64,000 bases of DNA, taken from the NCBI GenBank assembly GCA_018716305.1, contig DVKB01000003.1, positions 62,001 through 126,000 on the forward strand, in the 5' to 3' direction. Of the stretch, positions 34,969 to 42,611 are shown in pieces (within the stretch, counting starts at the first letter, position 1; each line of letters starts with the position of its first letter). Source of the DNA: Candidatus Scatomonas merdigallinarum (GTDB taxonomy: Bacteria > Bacillota > Clostridia > Lachnospirales > Lachnospiraceae). Position numbers and translations under genes: made by a program. Below the pieces are notes generated by a model. That model did not search any database and was not told the origin of the DNA. It saw only the letters and a program-made list of their open reading frames with translations.

Positions 34969-35892
34969 ATGGAACACGTATATGATCTGATTATTATAGG
35001 AAGCGGTCCGGCAGGATTGAGCGCGGCCATTTACGCCCAGAGGGCCCGGCTGGATACGCTGATTCTGGAGGCCAGCTATGTCAGCGGAGGCCAGGTGGTA
35101 AATACCTACGAGGTGGACAATTATCCGGGGCTTCCCGGCATCAGCGGCATGGAGCTGGGCAGCACCCTGCGTGCCCATGCGGACAGGCTGGAAAGCCGGT
35201 TCGCCCGGGAAAAGGTGCTGGAACTGGAGTTGGAAGGAAAAATCAAAACAGTCAGAACCAGGAAGAATCTGTATCAGGCCAGGACGCTGATTCTGGCTAT
35301 GGGCGCGGGACACAGGAAGCTTTCCGTGCCCGGGGAAGAGGAATTTGCCGGCATGGGCGTTTCCTACTGTGCCACCTGCGACGGAGCCTTTTTTAAGGAT
35401 AAAGTCACGGCTGTGGTAGGCGGAGGGGATGTAGCGGCAGAAGACGCTATTTTTCTGGCCAGAGGATGCCGAAAGGTATACCTGATTCACCGGAGAGAGG
35501 AACTGCGGGCGGCGAAAATCCTCCAGGAGACGGTTCTGGGGCTGGAGAATGTAGAACCGGTGTGGAACAGCATGGTAACAGAAATTCAGGGAGAGGGCCA
35601 GGTAAAAAACCTGAAGATTCGGAATGTCCGCACGGGAGAGGCCGGAGATCTGCCGGTGGACGGCTGTTTTATCGCTGTGGGAATCAAGCCCAACAGCGAA
35701 CTGGCTGCCGGAAAACTTGAGATGGATGAAGGGGGATATATCCGAGCCGGGGAAGACGGAGCTACCAGCGTGGCCGGCGTGTTCGCGGCGGGTGATATCC
35801 GGACCAAGCAGCTGAGGCAGATTATAACAGCGGCGGCAGACGGCGCCAACTGCGTCACCTCCGTGCAGAAGTATCTGCTGAGCTGCCGCTAA
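34969..35892 (+). CDS. trxB: thioredoxin reductase
   Basis: The start at 34969 (MEHVYDLIIIGSGPAGLSAA) follows CAGGAGG. The 307-residue flavoprotein has the FAD GxGxxG motif, the redox-active CATC in SYCATCDGAFF, a second nucleotide-binding motif VVGGGDVAAEDAIFLA, and the C-terminal GVFAAGDIRTKQLRQI. It reduces thioredoxin using NADPH or NADH. The gene begins 13 bp after the putative lipoprotein gene. No thioredoxin gene is next to it. Confidence 0.94.
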   Translation: MEHVYDLIIIGSGPAGLSAAIYAQRARLDTLILEASYVSGGQVVNTYEVDNYPGLPGISGMELGSTLRAHADRLESRFAREKVLELELEGKIKTVRTRKNLYQARTLILAMGAGHRKLSVPGEEEFAGMGVSYCATCDGAFFKDKVTAVVGGGDVAAEDAIFLARGCRKVYLIHRREELRAAKILQETVLGLENVEPVWNSMVTEIQGEGQVKNLKIRNVRTGEAGDLPVDGCFIAVGIKPNSELAAGKLEMDEGGYIRAGEDGATSVAGVFAAGDIRTKQLRQIITAAADGANCVTSVQKYLLSCR

Positions 35893-35966
35893 TTGTGTGA
35901 AAAAATTCAAATTCGTGATACTGCACAAAGTTTGTCAAGGCAGGTCGTATTTGAGGGATTTTTGAG

Positions 35967-36073
35967 TGTGGATAGCCGGAAAAGTTATCCACATTCTTTT
36001 TTTGAAAAAAGGCTGTAAAATTAAGTTATGCACCGAGTTATCCACATTATCCACAGGAATAACCTGTGGATAT
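35967..36073. promoter_or_regulatory. cluster of DnaA-box-like sites
   Basis: Perfect TTATCCACA at 35985-35993, 36038-36046 and 36047-36055 (the last two head to tail with no gap), and near-matches on the other strand at 35967-35975 (TGTGGATAG) and 36065-36073 (TGTGGATAT). The last box and the one before it form a TATCCACAGG / CCTGTGGATA inverted repeat. Confidence 0.65.
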
Positions 36074-36284
36074 TTCAATTTACATAAGAAAAATCAAAAC
36101 GGATGTTTTGGTGAGATGTCCCAAATCAGTTTTTGGGGGTGGAAAATGTGGAGAAAAAGCTTGACAAATCCAAAGTCAAATTATGGGGAAAAGAGGAGAA
36201 ATCTGCGGGGAAACATGATGCGGAGAAAAGAATTTTCAGAAAAATTTTCCGCGCGCAGGACAGGGCGCCCGGTTTTTTAAACGC

Positions 36285-36306
36285 AAAAAAACACCGTCCC
36301 CGGTGC
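36285..36306 (-). terminator. terminator of the tRNA-Lys unit
   Basis: On the minus strand CACCG, a 4-base loop, CGGTG, then TTTTTTT (36285-36291). Confidence 0.75.
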
Positions 36307-36337
36307 TCTTTATCGTCATCGAAAACAGTGCTTTTAG

Positions 36338-36410
36338 TGCGCCTTCAGGGACTCGAACCCTGGACAAATAGATTAAGAGTCTACTGCTCTACCAACTGAG
36401 CTAAAGGCGC
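36338..36410 (-). tRNA. tRNA-Lys(CTT)
   Basis: The minus strand folds into a complete 73-base cloverleaf: acceptor GCGCCTT pairs with AAGGCGC, the D-loop contains AGCTCAGTTGGTAGAGC, the anticodon loop is CTCTTAA (anticodon CTT, codon AAG), and the T-loop is GGGTTCGAGTCCC. CCA is not encoded. It has its own promoter and terminator. Confidence 0.96.
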
Positions 36411-36443
36411 ATATATGAAGTTCTCTTCCGTAACGCAAAACCT

Positions 36444-36471
36444 ATTATAACAGAAAGAGAAAAAAAATCAA
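36444..36471 (-). promoter_or_regulatory. promoter of tRNA-Lys
   Basis: On the minus strand TTGATT (36466-36471), 16 bp, TATAAT (36444-36449), about 35 bp upstream of the tRNA. Confidence 0.75.
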
Positions 36472-36500
36472 GCCCTTTTTTTACAAAAATTTTATAAGTT

Positions 36501-36923
36501 TTAATGAAAAACTTTAGGAGTCCAAAACATAGGGGGCAGCAAGGGCTTATTCGGGGAGATTCCCAGTATATTTTTCAATAAATCGCGAAGAAAGCGTTTG
36601 GAACCCGGGGTAAGAAAAAAAGGTGAAAATTTCCGGAAAAGATAAACATTTTCAAAAACGCTTAACGGATCAAAAATCGCGCTGACAGGAAACGAAGAAG
36701 GAAGATAGCAGATTTTTTTCTTGAAGAAAAGGTTTTTGAAAGATTTTTGCCGAAAAAGCAGCGTGCCTGAGGAAACGGGAATTTCTTTTGCCAGCGCCCT
36801 GCAGAGAATATCGCCATCATGATTATTAGGATCGTAAATCCCTGTGATTATGCCGGGATATAGCGAAAGACGGATATTCTGCAATGTACAGCAGTATAAG
36901 CCCCTGGCGGAAAGCACAGGCAC
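36501..36923 (-). pseudogene. degenerate ABC-ATPase-like fragment
   Basis: A 140-codon frame starting at GTG. The product resembles the start of sugar-importer ATPases of the RbsA/XylG type: LQNIRLSLYPGIITGIYDP parallels the strand before Walker A, and FDPLSVFENVYLFRKF parallels the ENI-type helix after it. The P-loop itself is gone (PNNHDGDIL instead of GxxGxGKST), and the frame ends before any signature or Walker B motif. No ribosome site is visible and the open frame runs further upstream without an ATG. It is probably a remnant, though a non-ATPase regulatory domain is possible. Confidence 0.35.
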
Positions 36924-36994
36924 CAGGGAAAGCAGGGAAGCGGGGAATAACTGTGTCTCATGCTTCTTTGCCGGGCAATTCTGGTAAAAAGTGC

Positions 36995-37023
36995 TTACAT
37001 CCGGCGGGAATTTGTGATAACAT
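36995..37023 (+). promoter_or_regulatory. promoter of the DUF2798 leader
   Basis: TTACAT (36995-37000), 17 bp, TAACAT (37018-37023). Confidence 0.45.
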
Positions 37024-37036
37024 AGTCACTCGGAAA

Positions 37037-37144
37037 ATGAATACGCAGATTTTGGTAAAATTGGAAACGTCCACAGCCGCGGCTGTGATTAACGAACAAC
37101 ACGCAAAGATCTCCAAAGGAGAGGGCTGCGTGTTGTTTTTCTGA
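37037..37144 (+). CDS. possible 35-residue leader ORF
   Basis: ATG at 37037 opens a 35-codon frame (MNTQILVKLETSTAAAVINE then QHAKISKGEGCVLFF) just after a promoter-like sequence. Its last codons lie inside the terminator hairpin at 37095-37140. There is no good ribosome site, so it may be a non-coding leader RNA rather than a peptide. Confidence 0.3.
   Translation: MNTQILVKLETSTAAAVINEQHAKISKGEGCVLFF
37095..37140 (+). terminator. attenuator-like terminator before the DUF2798 gene
   Basis: AACAACACGCA and TGCGTGTTGTT form a perfect 11-bp stem followed by a T-run. The loop holds a second small hairpin (CTCC AAA GGAG). A 16-bp palindrome (37072-37087) lies just upstream. Confidence 0.75.
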
Positions 37145-37171
37145 TTTTAGAGATACAGGAGGGGCTTTAAC

Positions 37172-37519
37172 ATGCCGAAAACAAAATTTCAAAATTTTAT
37201 TTTTACCGTAATGATGGCGCTGGAGCTTTTTGTCTATGACCGCCTGTCTAAAAAGCTGGCTTTTCGATTTGTGACACCGGGAAAGGATAGTCCGATTTTT
37301 GTCATACTGTCTGTGTCATCTATGATTGTCTGCCTGATGTGTCCGTCTATGAGTCTGGCGGCTGCACTGCTTTTTAAACACCCGGGCAGTGAAGCGGCTG
37401 CGGTATGGCTTCAGACCACGGTTATGAATTTTCCCATGGCACTGTGCTGGCAGATTTTCTTCTGCGGTCCTTTTGTTCGTCTGGTATTCCGCCGCGTATT
37501 CCGGAAACAGTTGAAATAG
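37172..37519 (+). CDS. DUF2798 family small membrane protein
   Basis: A 115-residue protein starting MPKTKFQNFIFTVMMALELF, the characteristic DUF2798 opening, with about three hydrophobic segments and the CPSMSLAAALLF and MNFPMALCWQIFF stretches. Its function is unknown. AGGAGGGG precedes the ATG. A terminator and promoter-like sequence in the 150 bp upstream suggest attenuation control. The usual family form has two copies of a similar motif, as here. Confidence 0.8.
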   Translation: MPKTKFQNFIFTVMMALELFVYDRLSKKLAFRFVTPGKDSPIFVILSVSSMIVCLMCPSMSLAAALLFKHPGSEAAAVWLQTTVMNFPMALCWQIFFCGPFVRLVFRRVFRKQLK

Positions 37520-37522
37520 AAA

Positions 37523-37552
37523 GAGCTCTCGGTTGTATGAAAACGAGAGCTC
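37523..37552. other. hairpin after the DUF2798 gene
   Basis: GAGCTCTCG (37523-37531) and CGAGAGCTC (37544-37552) form a perfect 9-bp stem. It lacks a T-run, so any terminator role is weak. Confidence 0.4.
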
Positions 37553-37569
37553 AGGCGGTATGCCGGCTG

Positions 37570-37719
37570 CTACTTGTGTTTTCGCCCGGCTTTTTTCAGC
37601 AGGACGTTCAGCTCATACAGGGATTTCTGTATGCGGCACAGGCGCCGGCATCTGCCGGACAGTTCATATTCCAGCTGACGGATCTTTTGTGATATAGGGG
37701 AACACCTGCGGGTCGCCAT
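37570..37719 (-). CDS. 49-residue basic hypothetical protein
   Basis: A short gene on the minus strand. AAGGAG lies 7 bases before the ATG at 37719. The product (MATRRCSPISQKIRQLEYEL then SGRCRRLCRIQKSLYELNVL and LLKKAGRKHK) is rich in Arg and Lys and could form one amphipathic or coiled-coil helix over residues ~9-42. No family is recognised. The good ribosome site and protein-like composition support it; its isolation and small size argue for caution. Confidence 0.5.
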   Translation of the reverse strand: MATRRCSPISQKIRQLEYELSGRCRRLCRIQKSLYELNVLLKKAGRKHK

Positions 37720-37798
37720 CTGTCTGCTCCTTAGGGCTTTTATATTACTATATGATGCTGCGGCTGAGGTTAAATTAAAACTTGACTTCTTGGCATCA

Positions 37799-37822
37799 CG
37801 GATTGCTCCGCGCTTTGCGCTC
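37799..37822. repeat. dispersed hairpin repeat, copy 2
   Basis: CGGATTGCTCCGCGCTTTGC followed by GCTC. It differs from copy 1 (11267-11298) at one base in 24. It ends at the stop codon of trmB, and its GCGC-AAA-GCGC hairpin could act in 3'-end formation of that transcript. Confidence 0.6.
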
Positions 37823-38482
37823 TCATTTTGGGCGGGCTATGAGTTTGCAGATGGGATGGCCCATGGAAGAAAATTTTTCCTCGTACTCTGTCATGATATT
37901 GTTCTGGTTCAGCACAGGATCCCGGTGCAGGTCAAAGGTGCTGGCTTCCAGGATCCAGTTTTTGGCCCGGATCTCCTCCAGGGAGAAGCGGAACAGATCC
38001 TGATTGTCGGTCTTGAATTCCACATGGCCTCCGGGAGCCAGAATCTGCTCGTACCGGGCCAGAAAGTCCCTGGAGGTCAGGCGCCGTTTGGCGTGGCGGT
38101 CTTTGGGCCAGGGGTCGGAAAAATTCAGGTAGATCCGCCCCACTTCTCCCGGGGCAAAAACTGAAGCCAGTTCCCGGGCGTCCAGCCGCAGGAAGCGGAA
38201 ATTGCCGGGAGGTACGGGAAGGGAGTCGGCCAGGGCGTCGGCCTTCTGTACGGCCCGCAGCAGAACGCTGCTGTACATTTCGATGCCTATGTAGTTTCGT
38301 TCCGGATAGGCTTGAGCCAGATCCATTAAAAAACGCCCCTTTCCCATTCCTACTTCTATGTGCAGGGGATGGTCGTTCTGAAAAACCTGATTCCAGGCGG
38401 AACGATGGGAAGAAGGGTCTTGGACGACCCAGGAGCTTTCTGCGATGATGTCTCTGGAACCGGGGATGTTTCTTAAACGCAT
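37823..38482 (-). CDS. trmB: tRNA (guanine-N7)-methyltransferase
   Basis: The start at 38482 (MRLRNIPGSRDIIAESSWVV) follows AGGAGG; another ATG three codons upstream is too close to it. The 219-residue protein has the SAM motif HIEVGMGKGRFLMDLA, IGIEMYSSVLLRA, and the TrmB signature NFSDPWPKDRHAKRRL. It methylates G46 of tRNA. The stop codon abuts a dispersed repeat. Confidence 0.95.
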   Translation of the reverse strand: MRLRNIPGSRDIIAESSWVVQDPSSHRSAWNQVFQNDHPLHIEVGMGKGRFLMDLAQAYPERNYIGIEMYSSVLLRAVQKADALADSLPVPPGNFRFLRLDARELASVFAPGEVGRIYLNFSDPWPKDRHAKRRLTSRDFLARYEQILAPGGHVEFKTDNQDLFRFSLEEIRAKNWILEASTFDLHRDPVLNQNNIMTEYEEKFSSMGHPICKLIARPK

Positions 38483-38807
38483 GGGGATCATTCCTCCTAA
38501 ATGAAAAATTTGATATAAAATGAGCGGATTTGAGGCGCCTTGCGGGTCAGCGCAGTCCGCATGCCCTTTTGACGCTTGTCTCATAAAATTTGGTAATATT
38601 TTAAGGTTTTAAGGCCTTATGTATCATTCTACTATATAAATCATCGAAATAGAAGTTCCGCGAAAAAAATAGCTGGATTTTTTGAGAATAGAGGTATATG
38701 ATAAGAGCATCGTCGGAAGGGGAGGAGTTCTGCCATGCATTTGCAATATATTTTATGGCAGGCGGAAGCTCTGTTTCGGCGTGTTTTGACAAGATGGGAG
38801 GTAGAAA
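38483..38807. other. intergenic region upstream of the V-ATPase operon
   Basis: About 325 bp between divergent genes. It must hold the V-ATPase promoter, but no clear -35/-10 pair stands out. A 35-codon frame at 38735-38842 with a GGGGAGGAG site overlaps the start of the first V-ATPase gene. Confidence 0.45.
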
Positions 38808-39119
38808 ATGGACGAAGTCTTGAGAAAATTGTCCGAGATTGAGACTGCCGCATCCCGGATCATGGAGGGAGCCGATCTGCAGAAGAAGGCTTTGGATCAG
38901 CAGCAGGAGGCCCGCATTGCCGAGTTTGACCGCCAGGTAGAAGCGGAGGCGGATCGGGAATTGGAGCGGCTGCGGGGAGAACTGTCCGGATCCGTAGAAA
39001 AGGATCTGGAAGCTATGAAAAAGAACGCGGAAGCGTCTCTGGCAGGTCTGGAACAGGAGTATCAGGAAAACCATCAGCAGCTTGCCAGTCAGATTTACGA
39101 AAAAATGATAAGGAAGTGA
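38808..39119 (+). CDS. V-type ATPase subunit G/H (peripheral stalk)
   Basis: A 103-residue, highly charged, almost entirely helical protein (MDEVLRKLSEIETAASRIME, then long stretches rich in Glu, Gln, Ala and Lys). This matches the small coiled-coil subunit that pairs with subunit E in the peripheral stalk of bacterial V/A-type ATPases. GGGAGG precedes the ATG. It is the first gene of a nine-gene operon; the position fits NtpF. Confidence 0.8.
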   Translation: MDEVLRKLSEIETAASRIMEGADLQKKALDQQQEARIAEFDRQVEAEADRELERLRGELSGSVEKDLEAMKKNAEASLAGLEQEYQENHQQLASQIYEKMIRK

Positions 39120-39135
39120 TAGATTGGAGGGATTG

Positions 39136-40164
39136 ATGTCTTACAGCGGATTGACCACAAAGATCCGCGCGATGCAGAGCCATCTCCTGAATGTTCAGAA
39201 TTTCCGGGAAATCGTGGAACTGGAAGGGGTGCCCCAGGCTGTAAACTATCTGAAGGATAAGCCTTCCTACGGGCCGCTTCTGGGAAATCTGGAGACAGAG
39301 GATCTGCACCGGGGCCAGATCGAGCGTCTTCTGAAAAAGAGTATATACAGAGATTTCGCTAAACTGTACCGCTTTTCCAACGCGTCTCAGAGAAAATTTC
39401 TGGATCTCTATTTTGGAAGATACGAAGTTTATTTCCTGAAGGTGTGTCTCACCAGCATCCTGGATCACCGGCAGCCTTCCCTGGATCTTCGCGGATTCCG
39501 GGAGTTCTTTGATAAGCACTCCAAGCTGAAGCTGGAGAATCTGGAGGCGGCATCCACAGTGGATGAGTTCCTCTCCGCGATAAAGGATTCTGTGTACTAT
39601 CCGCCCCTGGCCCGGCTGGGAGAGACCCGGCAGCCTACGCTGTTTGATTATGAGATGACCCTGGATCTGAATTATTTCCGGAGATTGTGGGAAAACCGTA
39701 CAGTGATCCGGGAAAAGCAGGGGATCAAGGGTCTCACAAAGGCCCTGGGATCGAAAATGGATATGCTGAACATCCAGTGGATCTATCGCTGCAAGAAGTA
39801 TTATCACATGAACAGCGCAGACATCTACGCGCTGCTGATCCCGGTGAATTACCGGCTGAGCAGCAGGACCATCCAGGAGATGGTGGAGGCGGACAGCCTG
39901 GAGACCCTGGAGAGTCTGATTGAAAAATGCTATTACGCAAAGCATTACCGTGAGTTTACGGAGGAACGTCTGGAGACGCTTTACGCGGAGATCCTGAAAT
40001 ATATCCTCAGTTCCGAGTCCAGGAAGCATCCCTACTCCGTGACTACGATTTATTCTTACCTGTATCACAAGGAACACGAGGTGGACCGGCTGATTATCGC
40101 CCTGGAATGCGTGCGGTACCGGATCGCTCCGGAGGAGGCGATGAAGCGTGTGGCCTGCAGGTGA
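39136..40164 (+). CDS. V-type ATPase subunit C
   Basis: The start at 39136 (MSYSGLTTKIRAMQSHLL) follows TTGGAGGG; a TTG four codons upstream is less likely. The 342-residue, helix-rich protein matches subunit C (NtpC/d-subunit), which joins the central stalk to the membrane ring, with GVPQAVNYLKDKPSYGPLLG and repeated helical units. It precedes subunit I here, whereas in the well-known Enterococcus hirae operon it follows subunit E. Confidence 0.88.
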   Translation: MSYSGLTTKIRAMQSHLLNVQNFREIVELEGVPQAVNYLKDKPSYGPLLGNLETEDLHRGQIERLLKKSIYRDFAKLYRFSNASQRKFLDLYFGRYEVYFLKVCLTSILDHRQPSLDLRGFREFFDKHSKLKLENLEAASTVDEFLSAIKDSVYYPPLARLGETRQPTLFDYEMTLDLNYFRRLWENRTVIREKQGIKGLTKALGSKMDMLNIQWIYRCKKYYHMNSADIYALLIPVNYRLSSRTIQEMVEADSLETLESLIEKCYYAKHYREFTEERLETLYAEILKYILSSESRKHPYSVTTIYSYLYHKEHEVDRLIIALECVRYRIAPEEAMKRVACR

Positions 40165-40197
40165 GAAAATGGAACAGAAAACAGGAGGTGATCAAAT

Positions 40198-42138
40198 TTG
40201 ATTGTTAAGATGAAATTTCTGAGTATCACCGGCCCCAAGGAAGATATTGGACGTGTAACAGAAAAATATCTGTCAAAATACGAGATCCATCTGGAAAACG
40301 CGTTGTCAGAACTGAAGGAAGTCAAAAACCTCATGCCTTACATTCAGATCAATCCTTACAAGGAGAAGCTGAAGCTGGCGGAGGAGTATACGGCAATGCT
40401 TCCGGAAAAGAGCCGGACAGCCGGCAGAACCATGTCTTTGGAGGATTCCATCCGCTGTATCGATGAGATCGAGCATACCCTGGCGGAACTGCGGGAAGAG
40501 CGGAGCAGACTGGAAGCCAGAAGAAACAAATGCAGGGAACTGCTGGTAAAAATTGAACCTTTTCAGGATATTCCCTTTAACCTGACAGCGCTGCTGGATT
40601 TTAAGTATATCCGCTTCCGGTTTGGGAAGATCCCCAAAGAGTATTTTGAGAAATTTAAAAACTATATTTACGATAATGCCAGCACGATTTTTTATAAGTG
40701 CCATTCCGACGATCAGTTTATCTGGGGCATCTATTTCGCTCCCCGGGAGGATCTGAATAAGATCGACGCGGTATACGCGTCCATGCATTTTGAGCGGATT
40801 TTCCTGCCCAATGAATATGAGGGGACGCCGGAGGAAGCTTATCAGAAGCTGTCCCGGGAGATCGAGGAGCTGGATCAGAAGATCAGCGCCTGCGACGGCA
40901 GGCTGGAGTCGTCCCTGGTTAGCCGGGGCGAGAGCCTGGTGGGAGCCAGAGACGAGCTGGCATCCATGTCCAGAAATTTTGATGTGAGAAAGCTGGCGGC
41001 CTGCACCAATTCAGATTCAGAGACCTTCTATATTCTCTGCGGCTGGATGGCGGAAAAGGACGCCAGGGCCTTTCAGAAAGAAGTGGAAGGGGACAAGGAT
41101 CTCTTCTGCTATGTGGAGGACGACAACAGCAATGTGCTGAGCCAGCCGCCCACCAAGCTGAAGAATCCGAAGATCTTCCGGCCCTTTGAAATGTTTATTA
41201 AGATGTATGGCCTTCCGGCCTATAATGAACTGGATCCCACGGTTTTTGTGGCGATTACCTATTCCTTTATCTTCGGCATTATGTTCGGGGATGTGGGACA
41301 GGGAGCCTGCCTGGTGCTGGGCGGATTTCTGATCTACGCTCTGAAGAAGGTGCCTTTGGGAGCGATTCTTGGAACGGCGGGCATTTCCTCGGTGATCTGG
41401 GGCTTTATCGACAACAGCTTCTTCGGGTTTGAGGGGTTCTTCCCCTACGAAGCCCTGCTGCACCCCAAGGACGACATGATTACCCTGCCCATTGTGGGAA
41501 GCATCAACATTGTCTTTGTGCTGGCTATTGCCTTCGGTATGTTTATGATCCTCTTTACCATGATCCTGAATATCATCAACTCGGTAAAGTGCAAAGACAA
41601 GGAAAATACCTGGTTCAGCCAGAACTCTGTCACCGGCTTTGTGTTTTACGGCTCTCTGGTGGTGATGATTTTCCTGGTTATGGGAAAGAGCAACCGGCTG
41701 GCCACGGTGCTGCCGGTGCTGATCGCCCTGATCGTCATCGGCCTGGTGATCATTATGCTGAAAGAAATGCTGGGAAGGATCGCTTCCCGCAAAAAGCCGG
41801 CCATCCAGGACGGAAAGGTCATGTATTTTGTCCAGGCTTTCTTTGAAACCTTTGAGACAGCCTTAAGCTTTCTGTCCAATACCCTGTCCTTTGTCCGGAT
41901 CGGCGCCTTTGCCGTCAGCCATGTGGCCATGATGGAAGTGGTGATGATGCTGGCAGGGGCGGAGAACGGCGGAAGCCCCAACATGATCGTGGTGGTCATC
42001 GGCAACGCCTTTGTAGCTCTCATGGAGGGTCTGATCGTAGCCATTCAGGTTCTGCGTCTGGAGTATTATGAGATGTTCAGCCGTTTCTATAAAGGCAACG
42101 GCCGTGAATTCAAACCATTTCTGAAGAAAAGCAAATAA
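40198..42138 (+). CDS. V-type ATPase subunit I
   Basis: A 646-residue protein with a cytosolic N-terminal half containing coiled coils (MIVKMKFLSITGPKEDIGRV) and a C-terminal half with about seven or eight membrane helices. It has FGIMFGDVGQGACLVLGGFL and the conserved Arg region LSFLSNTLSFVRIGAFAVSH, whose Arg faces the ion path. The start is a TTG at 40198 behind AGGAGGTGATC, in the same frame as a later ATG. Confidence 0.95.
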   Translation: MIVKMKFLSITGPKEDIGRVTEKYLSKYEIHLENALSELKEVKNLMPYIQINPYKEKLKLAEEYTAMLPEKSRTAGRTMSLEDSIRCIDEIEHTLAELREERSRLEARRNKCRELLVKIEPFQDIPFNLTALLDFKYIRFRFGKIPKEYFEKFKNYIYDNASTIFYKCHSDDQFIWGIYFAPREDLNKIDAVYASMHFERIFLPNEYEGTPEEAYQKLSREIEELDQKISACDGRLESSLVSRGESLVGARDELASMSRNFDVRKLAACTNSDSETFYILCGWMAEKDARAFQKEVEGDKDLFCYVEDDNSNVLSQPPTKLKNPKIFRPFEMFIKMYGLPAYNELDPTVFVAITYSFIFGIMFGDVGQGACLVLGGFLIYALKKVPLGAILGTAGISSVIWGFIDNSFFGFEGFFPYEALLHPKDDMITLPIVGSINIVFVLAIAFGMFMILFTMILNIINSVKCKDKENTWFSQNSVTGFVFYGSLVVMIFLVMGKSNRLATVLPVLIALIVIGLVIIMLKEMLGRIASRKKPAIQDGKVMYFVQAFFETFETALSFLSNTLSFVRIGAFAVSHVAMMEVVMMLAGAENGGSPNMIVVVIGNAFVALMEGLIVAIQVLRLEYYEMFSRFYKGNGREFKPFLKKSK

Positions 42139-42157
42139 AAAGCAGGAGGAGACTATT

Positions 42158-42583
42158 ATGACAACATTGATTCAGGTATTAACAGCAGCGGCACTGGTAC
42201 TGACCATTGTAATTCCCATGGCATACTTTTTCGCGGGAAAACAGAGAAACAAAAAAAGATATAAGAGATCCCTGGCAGCCAACTGCGGCGCTTTCTTCGG
42301 CGTACTGCTCATCGCGGCCATTGTGACTGTATCCGGCGCGTCCACCGCTTCCGCGGCTGCCGGTGAGGCGGCTTCCGGCCTGGGCTACATCGGCGCGGCT
42401 CTGGCCGTAGGACTTTCCGGCATCGGTTCCGGCGTGGCTGTGGCCAGCTCCGCCAGCGCGGCTCTTGGGGCTTTAAGCGAGGACAGTTCTGTATTCGGTA
42501 AGTCTCTGATCTTTGTAGCCATGGCCGAAGGTATCGCGCTGTACGGTCTGATCATTGCCTTTATGATTATCGGCGCGCTTTAA
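42158..42583 (+). CDS. V-type ATPase subunit K (proteolipid)
   Basis: A 141-residue membrane protein with four predicted helices. The second helical pair is the true proteolipid hairpin: GYIGAALAVGLSGIGSGVAV and FVAMAEGIALYGLIIAFMII, with the ion-binding Glu in AEG. The first pair (residues ~5-26 and 45-65, with a basic KQRNKKRYKR stretch between) lacks proteolipid character and any carboxylate, so each subunit supplies one ion site. Ion choice (H+ or Na+) cannot be settled by eye. Confidence 0.9.
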   Translation: MTTLIQVLTAAALVLTIVIPMAYFFAGKQRNKKRYKRSLAANCGAFFGVLLIAAIVTVSGASTASAAAGEAASGLGYIGAALAVGLSGIGSGVAVASSASAALGALSEDSSVFGKSLIFVAMAEGIALYGLIIAFMIIGAL

Positions 42584-42611
42584 TTTCGGCCCGGACAAAG
42601 GTGGGATAAAC

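Larger units (their letters stand above)
35893..36337. other. non-coding A+T-rich region with DnaA-box-like cluster
   Basis: About 445 bp with no credible gene. It carries several TTATCCACA sequences between 35967 and 36073 and an A/T-rich part around them. The right end holds the terminator of the tRNA gene. A 104-codon frame at 35966-36280 has no ribosome site and no protein-like character. Confidence 0.6.

Noticed and set aside
35966..36280. 104-codon frame across the DnaA-box-like cluster
   Set aside because: No ribosome site, low-complexity and Lys/Asn-rich in a way that follows the base composition. It overlaps repeated box sequences.
35893..37171. Integration site of a mobile element next to the tRNA gene
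   Set aside because: No integrase, and no direct repeat of the tRNA 3' end was seen nearby. The patchy region has no mobile genes apart from a possible gene remnant.
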